Under the pieces are notes generated by a model. The model saw nothing but the letters and a program-made list of their open reading frames with translations. It was not told where the DNA came from and did no database searches. The position numbers and the translations under genes are program-made. From assembly GCA_025462645.1 (NCBI GenBank), contig JAOAPB010000062.1:1-64000 (forward strand): a stretch of DNA of 64,000 nt, read 5' to 3'. Positions 35,331-44,335 of this stretch are shown one piece after another. Source of the DNA: Edaphobacter sp. (GTDB lineage: Bacteria; Acidobacteriota; Terriglobia; Terriglobales; Acidobacteriaceae). The stretch's first letter is position 1, and each line of letters starts with the position of its first letter.

Positions 35331-35462
35331 CCGAAGGGATTCTGGAATCCAGATTTGGAACCATCCGCGGCAGACATTGCATGGAAGGTTCAAACCTCGC
35401 AGGCAGGCGACTATTTCGTAGACATTTTAGTGGACACTGGTCTCTTTCTTCTTTCGTTATAG
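35331..35462 (+). pseudogene. Small carbohydrate-binding-like gene remnant
   Basis: One frame reads PKGFWNPDLEPSAADIAWKV, then QTSQAGDYFVDILVDTG, and stops at 35462. It resembles the beta-sandwich segment of the fucosidase-like protein at 20230 (WSVVAKHAGDYEV). No start is present, so it is a remnant. The remaining bases from 35117 to 35330 hold nothing supported. Confidence 0.35.
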
Positions 35463-35467
35463 AAGGC

Positions 35468-37249
35468 TTATGGTTTGCTCGATTTTTTCGCGCTAGGGGT
35501 TGTGTCGGCTTCCAGATCGCCAAGTACAAACTGGATTCCGGCAAAAACCATCTGGGCCATCTGCGGAGTGCCAAACAACAACACTGTGTGACCCAAGGCG
35601 CAGTTGAAGACCCGCCCCTTGCCGTAACTTCTGATCCAGACGAGTCCATAATCGTTGTCGGGTCGGACTGCCATCTCCGACGGCGGGGCTCCCGATTTCG
35701 CCAGGTCGATGCTCATTAGCACATGCAGCTTCTCCCGCGAATATGGTCCGCTCGGAGGGAAATGGTATAACTCGTCCACGTAGGCTATATCGTGGCCTTC
35801 AAACTGTTTGGTGAGCGGGCTGTTTGGATCGTCGATTTTAAGCATCGCCGCCTCAAACGCGCGATGCGGTGCGGTGGTTGCACCCAGTAGCTCTCCATAT
35901 TCAGGGACGTCGGTCGATGCAAACGTTGAGCCGTGGATCGCAGCCAGTCCACCTCCCTCGCGGACGAAGCGAATTAATCCGTTGATCACGTCCGGGTCGC
36001 TGAATACCGGACCGACGACGTTGTTCAGAAAAACGGCGTCGTACTCCTTGACCTTGGGATATTTCAGATTGTCCAGATCATTGTCGAAGATTGGTTCGAA
36101 GGCGCCGGTGTTCTTGGCCATCAACTCCAGCGCAAAGTTGGCGTACGGAGCGGAACGGTGGTAAAAACCTCCCTGCGGGCAGAGATCGATGATTAACAGC
36201 TTTCTCGCCTTCTTCGGTTGGACGAGCGCGTGGCGCGGAGAAGAATCCCGAATCATCCACCGGTCCAGTGTAGGAATTCCCCCATCGGCTACGTTTGGGG
36301 ATCCCGCGGATGGCAATCCAGGTCGCCCATCGCTGATCGGTGTCTTCTTGGATATTTGGACGACTTGATATCCTTCCGCGGGTCGAGCCGCTTTTTCAAA
36401 AGCTTCGGCCGCGGCGGCGCTTGCGCCGATCGTGACAAGCAAGGGCTTGACCGGAACTCGCGGACCGGCACAGTCGCCGCATGTTATCGGTGGAGGCGGC
36501 GGCGGTGGATTTAGCTTGGCCAACTCGACGAGAAGCTGCTCCGTTCCGGAGCCGGCATCAGGCAAGCCCAAGCTGAGCAGCCGATCGTTGATCAGCCTCA
36601 GTCCGTCGGTGGGCTTGATACTTGCCTGTGCCCAGGCAGCGGTGTCCACGCTCAGTCCGATCCGGCTGCTTAGACCATCGAGCGAGCTCATGAGATCTTT
36701 TGGATTCGCGCCTTCGAGAGCCACATTTACTCCGAATTCACCCGCAAGCTTGTCGAGACCGGGCAAAGCCGAAGGTGTGGCGGACGTCACGATCATTTCG
36801 ATATTCAAAGCCTTTGCGAACGCAAACAGCCGGCGGCGGGAGCTTTCGTCGGCGGGAACTGTGTCCGTGCGGTAGGACACTAATCGCAGGCGAAGCTCGG
36901 CCAGCCTGTTCTTTACTGCCGTTACTTCGTCCGGCGATAGATTGTAGTCCAGACTTTTGGGAATCTCGGGACTCACCTTCTGTGAGCTCGAAGCTTCCAG
37001 AAACCCCGTGCCAAGCGCATCGGCTTTTGCCGCCGCCTCCGAGAACGAGATCGGCCCGAACGCGCCAGCGGAAAACCCGACCCTCAAACCAAGGAGGTTC
37101 AATGCCGACGAACCGATCTGTTTATTACTACGTTTCGACACGGTCGGCGGCAAGACCTGCCCGCCTCGCGGGGGTGCCTGTGCGTACATTGAACCAATCG
37201 TGACTCCCACGCCAATCGCCAGAGCGACAACAACAATACTCTTCCTCAT
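35468..37249 (-). CDS. Secreted TIM-barrel/ThuA fusion protein (copy 2)
   Basis: A 593-residue paralogue of the protein at 18288, starting at ATG 37249 after GGAG. A signal peptide (KSIVVVALAIGVGVTIGSMYA) precedes a TIM-barrel-like region (FSAGAFGPISFSEAAAKA, KVSPEIPKSLDYNLSPDEV, IEMIVTSATPSALPG). Where copy 1 has the end of the barrel, this one has a polyproline linker (NPPPPPPPITCGDC). The ThuA domain follows: KLLIIDLCPQGG, FDNDLDNLKYPK, FVREGGGLAAIHGSTF, GKGRVFNCALGHT. It is encoded before the esterase-like gene at 37342 in reverse order on the same strand. Role unknown; a sugar-derivative function is inferred. Confidence 0.85.
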   Translation of the reverse strand: MRKSIVVVALAIGVGVTIGSMYAQAPPRGGQVLPPTVSKRSNKQIGSSALNLLGLRVGFSAGAFGPISFSEAAAKADALGTGFLEASSSQKVSPEIPKSLDYNLSPDEVTAVKNRLAELRLRLVSYRTDTVPADESSRRRLFAFAKALNIEMIVTSATPSALPGLDKLAGEFGVNVALEGANPKDLMSSLDGLSSRIGLSVDTAAWAQASIKPTDGLRLINDRLLSLGLPDAGSGTEQLLVELAKLNPPPPPPPITCGDCAGPRVPVKPLLVTIGASAAAAEAFEKAARPAEGYQVVQISKKTPISDGRPGLPSAGSPNVADGGIPTLDRWMIRDSSPRHALVQPKKARKLLIIDLCPQGGFYHRSAPYANFALELMAKNTGAFEPIFDNDLDNLKYPKVKEYDAVFLNNVVGPVFSDPDVINGLIRFVREGGGLAAIHGSTFASTDVPEYGELLGATTAPHRAFEAAMLKIDDPNSPLTKQFEGHDIAYVDELYHFPPSGPYSREKLHVLMSIDLAKSGAPPSEMAVRPDNDYGLVWIRSYGKGRVFNCALGHTVLLFGTPQMAQMVFAGIQFVLGDLEADTTPSAKKSSKP

Positions 37250-37341
37250 CTCACTCCTCCTCATCTCTTTGTCCTTTCAGCATCCTTGCGGCTTGAACGA
37301 CTACTGACGATCCTCACTTGCTAGTGAAACAACTTATGCAC

Positions 37342-38877
37342 CTACCGCTGATGGCTCAGAATGAAATCCACTACCGGCTTCGGATCCTTGCGCGACAATG
37401 GGAAGTGCCCCTCACCCTCGGCCACCAACACCGTGATCTTCCCACCGAGTTCCTTGTACCGCTTCTCCACCACCCGTGTCTGGTCCTTCAGCCACGGGTC
37501 GAGACTCCCGCAGTCGTGCAGAATAGGCACGCCGGCCTTGGCCAGCGGCGCCAGGTTGTCGATCGGCGGAGTCTTCGACATCAGGCTGCGCATGAGCGGA
37601 TTCCGAGCGTAAATCACCGAAACCTTGTCCGGGTTCGCGATCGCCCACGCGTACGACTCGCCCGCCTTCGCCCCAGTCCCCTCCAGCACGACCTTCTTCG
37701 CAAATCCGTTGTCGACCATCCGGTTATAGATCTCGTCCCACTCTTTTTGCACGGCCCCCGATCCCGAGATTGGCGGCAACACGATGTAGTAGCCCTTCGC
37801 CAGTAGCGCCATAGCCACCGCTGAGTCGCGCTCGAGAAAGCTCGGATGGAATACCCACGGCTTGCCCGGTGCCGGCCTCTGCGGCACCACGATCGACATG
37901 TAATCCGCGTGGAAGTTACCCGTCCCCGGACTCGTATAGCGATCGTAGGAGGGAACGTATCCCGGTCCGCGCACCGTCGCGTAGGTATCCTCCTTCGTCA
38001 GGTAGAGGTAAGAATTTTCGAGGCTGTAGTAGTGCGTCTTGGTGTAGGTTGAATCGGCGAACGCCGGGCGGTTCGCCTCGACCGGATGCATATGCTGCTC
38101 GATCCAGTCCGCAATCGGTGTCGGGTCAATGAGACTGTGCGGGTGATGCGCAACGCCTTCCTTCATGATCACCGTGATTGAGCCGCCCCACTGGTGATAA
38201 ATCTTCTCCACTGTCATAGTGTGCCGAAGCACAAAATCCTCGGTGCCGACGACGTGCAGCAGGGGTATGTCATGCTTGGCCAACTCCGGGATCTTGGCGA
38301 AATCTTCGTCAAAGAGTGCCGGATTGTCCGCATAGATACAGGCCACCTTGTCGGGGTTAACGACACCCCAATTGAACTCATTGACTCCACCCTTGCTCAT
38401 CCCAATGAAAGCCGCCTTCTTCGCCAGGCAGTGATTTTCCGTCAGGAACTTGTACCACACATCCCACGCCTTGCCCTGTCTGTTGGGGTCGGGCGCGACA
38501 TAGGCGATGTGAAAACCGCGTCTCAGTAGTTCGACTTCGGTTTGAGGCTGGTGGTCCCAATAGCAGCCTCGCCATGACCACGGATTGCCGGGAGCCGCTT
38601 TTTTGGGGGTGACTACGACGCATCTGCGTTTGCCGTCCTTTAAACTCACGTCGATTCCAAAACTCGTCACCTCGCTCGCTGGGGCCGTCATAGGCGTGAT
38701 CGCCCCAGTAGCATCGTCCATCATGAAATCATAGCGATCGAACCCTTCGTGCCAAGTGGTTTTCTCTCCTTGGAAGGGGACGCACACGTCCGCTGCCGTG
38801 GCGTTGGAAGTCCGAACGATGGCCGCTGCGCAGAACTTCGCCCCAGTCTCAAGAAACTGTCTTCTTGAACTGTTCAT
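37342..38877 (-). CDS. Tandem-duplicated secreted alpha/beta hydrolase
   Basis: A 511-residue protein with a Tat start (SSRRQFLETGAKFCAAAIV). Two hydrolase units follow. Unit one (~60-265): CVVVTPKKAAPGNPWSWRGC, then AAFIGMSKGGVNEFNWGVVNPDKV with a Ser nucleophile in GMSKG, and a late VAHHPHSL His. Unit two (~300-511): IVVPQRPAPGKPWVFHPSF, then LEGTGAKAGESYAWAIANPDKV, where the nucleophile elbow reads GTGAKAG without a Ser at the expected position, then LVAEGEGHFP. The first unit is probably active and the second degenerate (inference). Substrate unknown, likely a sugar ester. Confidence 0.8.
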   Translation of the reverse strand: MNSSRRQFLETGAKFCAAAIVRTSNATAADVCVPFQGEKTTWHEGFDRYDFMMDDATGAITPMTAPASEVTSFGIDVSLKDGKRRCVVVTPKKAAPGNPWSWRGCYWDHQPQTEVELLRRGFHIAYVAPDPNRQGKAWDVWYKFLTENHCLAKKAAFIGMSKGGVNEFNWGVVNPDKVACIYADNPALFDEDFAKIPELAKHDIPLLHVVGTEDFVLRHTMTVEKIYHQWGGSITVIMKEGVAHHPHSLIDPTPIADWIEQHMHPVEANRPAFADSTYTKTHYYSLENSYLYLTKEDTYATVRGPGYVPSYDRYTSPGTGNFHADYMSIVVPQRPAPGKPWVFHPSFLERDSAVAMALLAKGYYIVLPPISGSGAVQKEWDEIYNRMVDNGFAKKVVLEGTGAKAGESYAWAIANPDKVSVIYARNPLMRSLMSKTPPIDNLAPLAKAGVPILHDCGSLDPWLKDQTRVVEKRYKELGGKITVLVAEGEGHFPLSRKDPKPVVDFILSHQR

Positions 38878-39457
38878 GATACGTACTCCTTCCGGACTCT
38901 GGCGGATGGCCCTGACGGCGCTCCTGCGCTGTTAATTCTTAGGTCATGGCCTTTGGTGCTGGGAGATTCTGCGCAGGCGGCGTTGCGTACAGCATCGTGG
39001 TCAGCGATGACGACTTTGCTATTTAGCCTAAACAATTCATCGATGAATACCATTTGAGTTACGTTTTCCCTTTCATGTCCTGTGGCTTTGAAGTCAATAC
39101 AGGGAGTCGCAACACTGCGAAATACGAATGACTTACTTCACAGTTAACCCTGTTCGCAAAAAATCTGACTACTCGACTTAGTTTCTCTCTCTGGGTCGTT
39201 GTTCTGGGTTGCCAGTGGGTGGCCAGTAATTGTTAGAAATAAAAATGGGAAGCTAGAACCTCGTGGAATTGATCGCAATTGTCGGCTTTCCATATATCCA
39301 TATCCCAATTGGTGCATTGTCCCAGTATTCGCCACAAGCGCAGCAATGTCCCACTCTTCGCCAACTCGCGACTCCGCACCAACTTCCTCTTCCCGCAATT
39401 GCTTGCCCGTTCGATCCGTTCCAATGCGGCCGACAGTCATATACACAAAGAACTCCA
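38878..39457. other. Region without supported gene
   Basis: About 580 bases. A minus-strand frame starting at the stop of the E1-beta remnant (MMEFFVYM near 39461, overlapping as TGATG) could be the start of a lost E2 subunit, but the match is too weak to name. Nothing else can be supported. Confidence 0.25.
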
Positions 39458-40230
39458 TCATGAATTTTCCGCGCTAACTGCCTGTACGCTTGTCACTTGT
39501 CTCACTACCAGACGTCGCACTTCGTCAATGACTTTTGCAGCCGTCGGTAGAAAGGTGTCTTGCAGAATTGGTGCAGCAGGAATGCGCATGTCAGGGGTAG
39601 CAACCCGGACCACATTGAGTACAGTATTGTTGTCGAAAAACTCGTGGAGCTGCGTGACAACTTCCGCACCAAAGCCACCCGTTTTATTCGCCTCGTACGA
39701 TACAACAATTCTCCTAGATGCATTCTTAACGGCAGTGCGCAATGCCTCATCCAAAGGGTAGGGCCAGCGGAGGTCAAGCACACCTATATCAAACCGCTTT
39801 ACCGCCAACAGTCTGGCTGCTTCCAAAGCAAAGCGCACCATTGTCCCCCACATAACAATCACAGCGTCCCGTCCCGGCAAGTGAAGGTAAGACTTGTCGA
39901 CCGATTCAATCGCATCGGAAAAATTAACCTCACCAGTTGTTTGATACAAAGCCCTGACTTCAAATACAACATAGGGATCGAAGGAGCAGTCAAAGCGCGC
40001 AACAAATTGTAGGCATCCTGCGGTGTTACAGAGATCGCGATCCTAAGGCCAGGAATATGGGCAAGCAATGTCTCGAGGCATTAAGAATACCGGGCGCGCA
40101 ACCCAGGAGTCACATCATGTTTAGTCCGAACTACTATCGGTGCTCCAGAACGCCCCGTAGTACCCCTATTGATCCTCCGATCGTAGTACGCCAATTGTTC
40201 CGCCACAAGATCACGCAACACTTTACAACG
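39458..40230 (-). pseudogene. 2-oxoacid dehydrogenase E1-beta remnant
   Basis: The C-terminal part of a thiamine-dependent E1-beta subunit in two frames. First APIVVRTKHDVTPGL, then CLETLLAHIPGLRIAISVTP and DAYNLLRALTAPSIPMLY. After a frameshift near 39945 comes the transketolase C-terminal domain: VIVMWGTMVRFALEAARLL, then DIGVLDLRWPYPLDEALRT and IVVSYEANKTGGFGAEVV. The N-terminal half is missing and no E1-alpha or E3 is nearby. Confidence 0.85.
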
Positions 40231-40975
40231 GGAACGTAGTCGTCGTCACTATTAAGCTCCAGCAATAATTACAGATCTTGTTTGCAATAAGGAGGGCTTA
40301 TTGGGGCAGGGTCTCACCGTGGAAAGATCTCCGAGTTTGAAACGGGTCCGGGGCCTGCAAGAACGATGGTGGTAGGACAGCTATATTGCAGAGACTCTCT
40401 GCAAAGCGTTTCCCGCTTGAGGTATGAGGACGGTGTTACGTCAAGTCGACGCGTTGATGAAGTCTCCGAGATGTTTGTGGTCGAAACACTATTGCACACA
40501 TTACCTATGGGAATAAAAGAGACGGCGAATTTGATCAAGACTGACTCGACAGACCTCCGCTGCTATTTGACCTAAGAGAAGTTGGAGACATCCGTAACAA
40601 GAACGGTGGTATTGACAACAAGGTCGAGCAGGCTGCCTTCTGCTCTAATAACCGTATCGAGATACTGAAGTTCCATAACCTGATGATTGAGCACGTAAGG
40701 CGCCAGATCAAAGAGGCCAACTCGGTCTAACCTTTCAATGGAAAATAATCCCGAAGTACACCAGTAAATCATCCGACCAAAAGGGTCTATTAGGGCTGAG
40801 AAACGCGCTTGTAGCGACCGATAGGACCATCATCAATTTTCTGATTGTCAAGGGGTTGCTTCTGGCGAGTTCATGCTCCTCCCTGCTGTGCCAAAAAATT
40901 TAGTATTCCGGTTACGCGATGTTATAGCGACAGCGAAAATCACTCCGGATAACCCAGGTTCATCCACCAAACGCG
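40231..40975. other. Decayed region
   Basis: Short open stretches occur on both strands (for example 40572-40772 minus, SSLQARFSALIDPFGR-like, and 40288-40575 plus) but none has a start, RBS and recognisable family together. Probably gene debris. Confidence 0.25.
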
Positions 40976-41300
40976 CTAAAAGCTGCGACCATTAGCCGCA
41001 GTTAGTAGTGGTCTTCGAGGTCCTTTGGAGCAAACGGCAAGAGTGTTGATCCTACCCCCGTTCACCACTGCCCCCGCATTCGGGAAGTTGGGAGCAATCT
41101 TCAGGTACTGAGCAGGAACGTTGAGCTTGGGTTCGGATAACTTGTCGAGGCGCTCTATGTGCCTGTCTAGAGAAGTAGGTCCAAGGCAGCAAGGTTCGAG
41201 TCAAGTTGCTTCATGTGCGGGCTCCGATGATCGTCGAGGTCACACCGATCTGCTGCGCCAGCACAGCGTCATCCAGTTGGACAATGAGCACGTCTTATAC
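40976..41300 (-). pseudogene. Aldo/keto reductase C-terminal remnant
   Basis: The minus strand gives AQQIGVTSTIIGARTM, then KQLDSNLAALD (a frameshift between them), a stop, then IERLDKLSEPKLNVPAQYLK and IAPNFPNAGAVVNG, ending at 40976. The GVTSTIIGART-xxQLxxNLAA pattern is the aldo/keto reductase C-terminal NADPH-binding signature. At least two disruptions are present. Confidence 0.8.
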
Positions 41301-41364
41301 GCCAAGGATTGGAGAAAGTAGATTTGAGTGCAGGCTCAGCCCTTTCATCGATCCCCTCCATTCC

Positions 41365-42582
41365 CTAAGCCACGTTCTTGGGGAATGATAATACCTTGCC
41401 CCCACGCTGACTGAGTTCCAAGAAGTCCGCCCAGTCCTGCATCATTCTGGCGCGAGGTTCAAGGTATAAGGCGTGATTGTATGCAGCGCTCACAGCATTT
41501 CGCGGAGCGTGCGCAAGTTGCAACTCAATGTGTTCATGCATGTAGCCCTGTTCGTGCAAGATCGTGGATGCTAACCCGCGGAAGCCATGACCCGTCATGC
41601 TGCCTTTGTAGCCCATCCGTTCCAAACCTTTGAGGATGGTGTTGTTGCTCATTGGCTTGCGGTTGTTGCGATCCCCAGGGAAAACCCATCCATCATTGCC
41701 TGTGAGTTCACGCAGCATGTCGAGAACCTCCAGCGCCTGTTTTGACAGCGGCACAGTGTGTGGAGTTCGCATCTTCATGCGTTCGGCGGGAATGTCCCAA
41801 CGAGCGGCTTCCAAGTCGAACTCTGACCACTTTGCCTGAATCAGTTCGCTCGTGCGAACGAAGGTCAGCGCCATCAGCTTCATTGCTAGCCTCGTGACGT
41901 GGGTTCCCTGATAGACCTCAATCCGCTTGAGTAAGTCGGGCAGTTCCCTCGCATCGACCCGAGCGTAATTGGTCCTACGAGAAGATTTCAGCACGTCGCT
42001 GGCTCGAAACTCACTGGCTGGGTTACGTCGCGCATGCCCATGGGCGATGGCATAACGAAAGACTTGGCCCGTGGTCTCAAGGGCCCGTTTTGCTATGTCT
42101 CGTGCACCGCGCTGCTCGATGGTTTTCACCATGGCCACCAGTTCTGGTGCTTCGATCTCCGCGATAGGGCGCGCAGCTAGACAGGGCAGAATATCGGCAG
42201 CCATGCGCCGCTTCACAGAATCCGCATGGCGGGGACTCTTTCCCTCTCGCCAGTGCTCAAACCACTGCGCGGATATGCTACCGAACGAGTTCGCGGTGGA
42301 GGCCTCCTGGGCGGTTCTTACCGCCTTTCGCTGAGCCATCGGGTCCACGCCGGTTGCCAGCAGCTTACGGCCGTCACCATGGCGCTCTCTCGCCAGCGCC
42401 AGGGACACTTCGGGATACTTCCCGAGGGCCATCAGCTTTTCCTTGCCCTCATGCCGATACTTCCAACGCCACAACTTCCCTCCGGCCGGCGTGACCTCAA
42501 GATACAACCCTCCACCATCGCTCAGGTTGTAGGCCTTGTCCATGCTCTTCGCACGCCGAATCTCCGTATCCGTCAATGCCAT
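41365..42582 (-). CDS. P4-type tyrosine integrase
   Basis: A 405-residue integrase with the N-terminal DUF4102 arm-binding domain (MALTDTEIRRAKSMDKAYNL, SDGGGLYLEVTP), a SAM-like core-binding domain (~100-190) and the catalytic domain. Active-site residues visible are Arg243 (FVRTSEL), Lys270 region, His332 and Arg335 (GHGFR), His358 (LAHAPRN) and Tyr368 (AAYNHALYL). It is encoded next to the 3' end of tRNA-Ser, the usual target of this family. The last residues differ little from the norm, so it looks intact and may be active. Confidence 0.97.
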   Translation of the reverse strand: MALTDTEIRRAKSMDKAYNLSDGGGLYLEVTPAGGKLWRWKYRHEGKEKLMALGKYPEVSLALARERHGDGRKLLATGVDPMAQRKAVRTAQEASTANSFGSISAQWFEHWREGKSPRHADSVKRRMAADILPCLAARPIAEIEAPELVAMVKTIEQRGARDIAKRALETTGQVFRYAIAHGHARRNPASEFRASDVLKSSRRTNYARVDARELPDLLKRIEVYQGTHVTRLAMKLMALTFVRTSELIQAKWSEFDLEAARWDIPAERMKMRTPHTVPLSKQALEVLDMLRELTGNDGWVFPGDRNNRKPMSNNTILKGLERMGYKGSMTGHGFRGLASTILHEQGYMHEHIELQLAHAPRNAVSAAYNHALYLEPRARMMQDWADFLELSQRGGKVLSFPKNVA

Positions 42583-42610
42583 GGTTCCCGGAACACCCCA
42601 TTTTCAAAAA

Positions 42611-42785
42611 TACCCCCACCGAAAAAGAGAGATACCCCCACAAGTACCCCCAGCGAGCGTCGGCTTCCATCGTACGTCATTGGACGATAAAAGACGAAAA
42701 CCCCAGCATTTTCTGGGGTTTATTTTATTTCCTTGGATGTCTTAGGACGGTCTGAAATGAGCTTGTGGCGGAGAGTGGGGGATTC
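42611..42785. other. Right attachment site with integrase arm-type repeats
   Basis: TACCCCC occurs at 42611, 42633 and 42645, between the integrase start and the tRNA 3' end. The 42633/42645 pair has the same 12-base spacing as the pair at 9356/9368. The core overlaps the tRNA T-arm (GAGTGGGGGATTC at 42773-42785). Confidence 0.55.
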
Positions 42786-42858
42786 GAACCCCCGATAGAG
42801 TTTTTGACCCTATAACGGTTTAGCAAACCGCCGCCTTCAGCCACTCGGCCAACTCTCC
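42766..42858 (-). tRNA. tRNA-Ser(GCU)
   Basis: A 93-base class-II tRNA on the minus strand. The acceptor stem pairs GGAGAGT with ACTCTCC, the discriminator is G and CCA is encoded. The anticodon loop is TTGCTAA (anticodon GCU), with a long variable arm and a T-arm containing GGTTCGAATCC. It reads serine codons AGC/AGU. It is the likely integration target for the adjacent integrase. Confidence 0.97.
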
Positions 42859-42989
42859 GCACCTATTTGCTACGGCTTTCGTGATTATAACTTGCGATTG
42901 GGGAATCTGGGCCGGCTCGGGTAGATTTGTCTCTACATCTGTCGAAACGAGGATCGGAGTTGACGCGAGGTCAGGGACACGCAAGTAGG

Positions 42990-44285
42990 ATGCGGCTTTT
43001 GCCGCTGATTGCTGCTACATACTTCATGGTCTCCGGCGGTCCCTATGGCCTGGAAGACATCATCGGCAAGGCCGGCTACGGCCGAGCACTCCTCCTGCTG
43101 CTCCTGGTGCCACTCTTATGGAGCCTACCCACGGCCCTTATGGTAGGCGAACTCGCCTCCACCATGCCCTGCGAGGGTGGCTTCTACCACTGGGTTCGTC
43201 AAGCAATGGGTCCCTTCTGGGGATTCCAGGAGGCCTGGCTCTCGCTCGCCGCAAGCGTCTTCGACATGGCGATCTATCCCACCACCTTCGTCCTGTATCT
43301 CTCGCGCGTGGCCCCCATGCTCACCGCGGGATATAGAGGCCTCCTGCTCAAGCTCGGAATCGTCGGCATCTCCGCCGTCTGGAATCTTCGCGGAGCAGTC
43401 GCCGTAGGACGAGGTTCGCAGCGAATGATGGTCATCTCCCTCTCTCCCTTCGTCGTTCTAATCTCCCTCGCAATCTGGCACGGCTTAAAACATGGGGTAG
43501 CGCCCGCAACGGTCGGTCCACCCATCGAAATGGATCTTGGTGGAGCTGTTCTGGTTGCTCTCTGGAACTATATGGGCTGGGATAACGCCTCGACCATTGC
43601 GCAAGAGGTGGAGAATCCCCAACGAACCTATCCCCGAGCAATGTTGAGTTCAGCCGTAGTCGTCATGTGCGTCTACACGCTTCCGCTCGCTGCCGTCTGG
43701 ATAGCCGGCATCCCGGCCGAGCGCTTCTCCACTGGAGCCTGGGTGGATGCCGCGATGCTGCTCGGCGGCCCAGTACTAGCGGTAGCAGTCGTTCTGGCCG
43801 GTTCGCTCGACGGTCTTGGCACATTCAACGCCCTCACTCTGTCGCTCACCCGCCTACCCTACGCTATGGCCGAAGACGGCCTTCTGCCCCGCCTACTGAC
43901 GAAGCGATGGTCAAATGGCGTGCCATGGGTAAGCGTACTGGCCTGCAGCCTGGGGTGGGCCCTCGCACTGGGATTCACCTTCGAACGCCTCATCTCTATT
44001 GACCTTGTGCTGTACGGTGCAGCTCTGCTGCTGGAGTTCGTAGCTTTAGTCGTGCTCCGGGTACGGCAACCCGAACTCCGCCGTCCTTTCAAAATCCCGG
44101 GCGGCCTCCCGACCGCAGTCATCTTGGGGATGGGTCCAGCTTTCTTGATTGCATTCTCGCTATGGGCTGCGAGAGACGAGCACGTCGCCGGGTTGCCCGC
44201 CCTTGCATTCGCCGCAATCGTCGCTGCAATGGGTCCTATCGTCTATATCTTCGCTCGAAGAAGCGGTCGCCCCACAGCAGCGTGA
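42990..44285 (+). CDS. APC-family amino acid permease
   Basis: A 431-residue permease with about twelve membrane segments. It starts at ATG 42990; TTG 42927 would add 21 residues. Family features: VSGGPYGLEDIIGKAG in helix 1, then PCEGGFYHWVRQAMGPFWGFQEAWLS, WNYMGWDNASTIAQEVENPQRTYPRAML, and a late RQPELRRPFKIPGG loop. These fit the APC superfamily of proton- or sodium-coupled amino acid or amine transporters. Substrate unknown. It is divergent from tRNA-Ser and convergent with ppa, separated by a bidirectional terminator. Confidence 0.93.
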   Translation: MRLLPLIAATYFMVSGGPYGLEDIIGKAGYGRALLLLLLVPLLWSLPTALMVGELASTMPCEGGFYHWVRQAMGPFWGFQEAWLSLAASVFDMAIYPTTFVLYLSRVAPMLTAGYRGLLLKLGIVGISAVWNLRGAVAVGRGSQRMMVISLSPFVVLISLAIWHGLKHGVAPATVGPPIEMDLGGAVLVALWNYMGWDNASTIAQEVENPQRTYPRAMLSSAVVVMCVYTLPLAAVWIAGIPAERFSTGAWVDAAMLLGGPVLAVAVVLAGSLDGLGTFNALTLSLTRLPYAMAEDGLLPRLLTKRWSNGVPWVSVLACSLGWALALGFTFERLISIDLVLYGAALLLEFVALVVLRVRQPELRRPFKIPGGLPTAVILGMGPAFLIAFSLWAARDEHVAGLPALAFAAIVAAMGPIVYIFARRSGRPTAA

Positions 44286-44314
44286 AAGAGGGCCGCACTA
44301 TCGCGGCCCTCTTA
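44284..44314. terminator. Bidirectional terminator between permease and ppa
   Basis: GAGGGCCGC (44288-44296) pairs with GCGGCCCTC (44303-44311). A-rich and T-rich flanks lie on the two sides, so it can serve the convergent permease and pyrophosphatase genes. Confidence 0.65.
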
Positions 44315-44335
44315 TCGCCCATTGCATGAAGAAGC

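Noticed and set aside
42611-42651. TACCCCC repeats as a CRISPR-like array
   Set aside because: Only three short copies without spacers of constant length; they fit integrase arm sites better.
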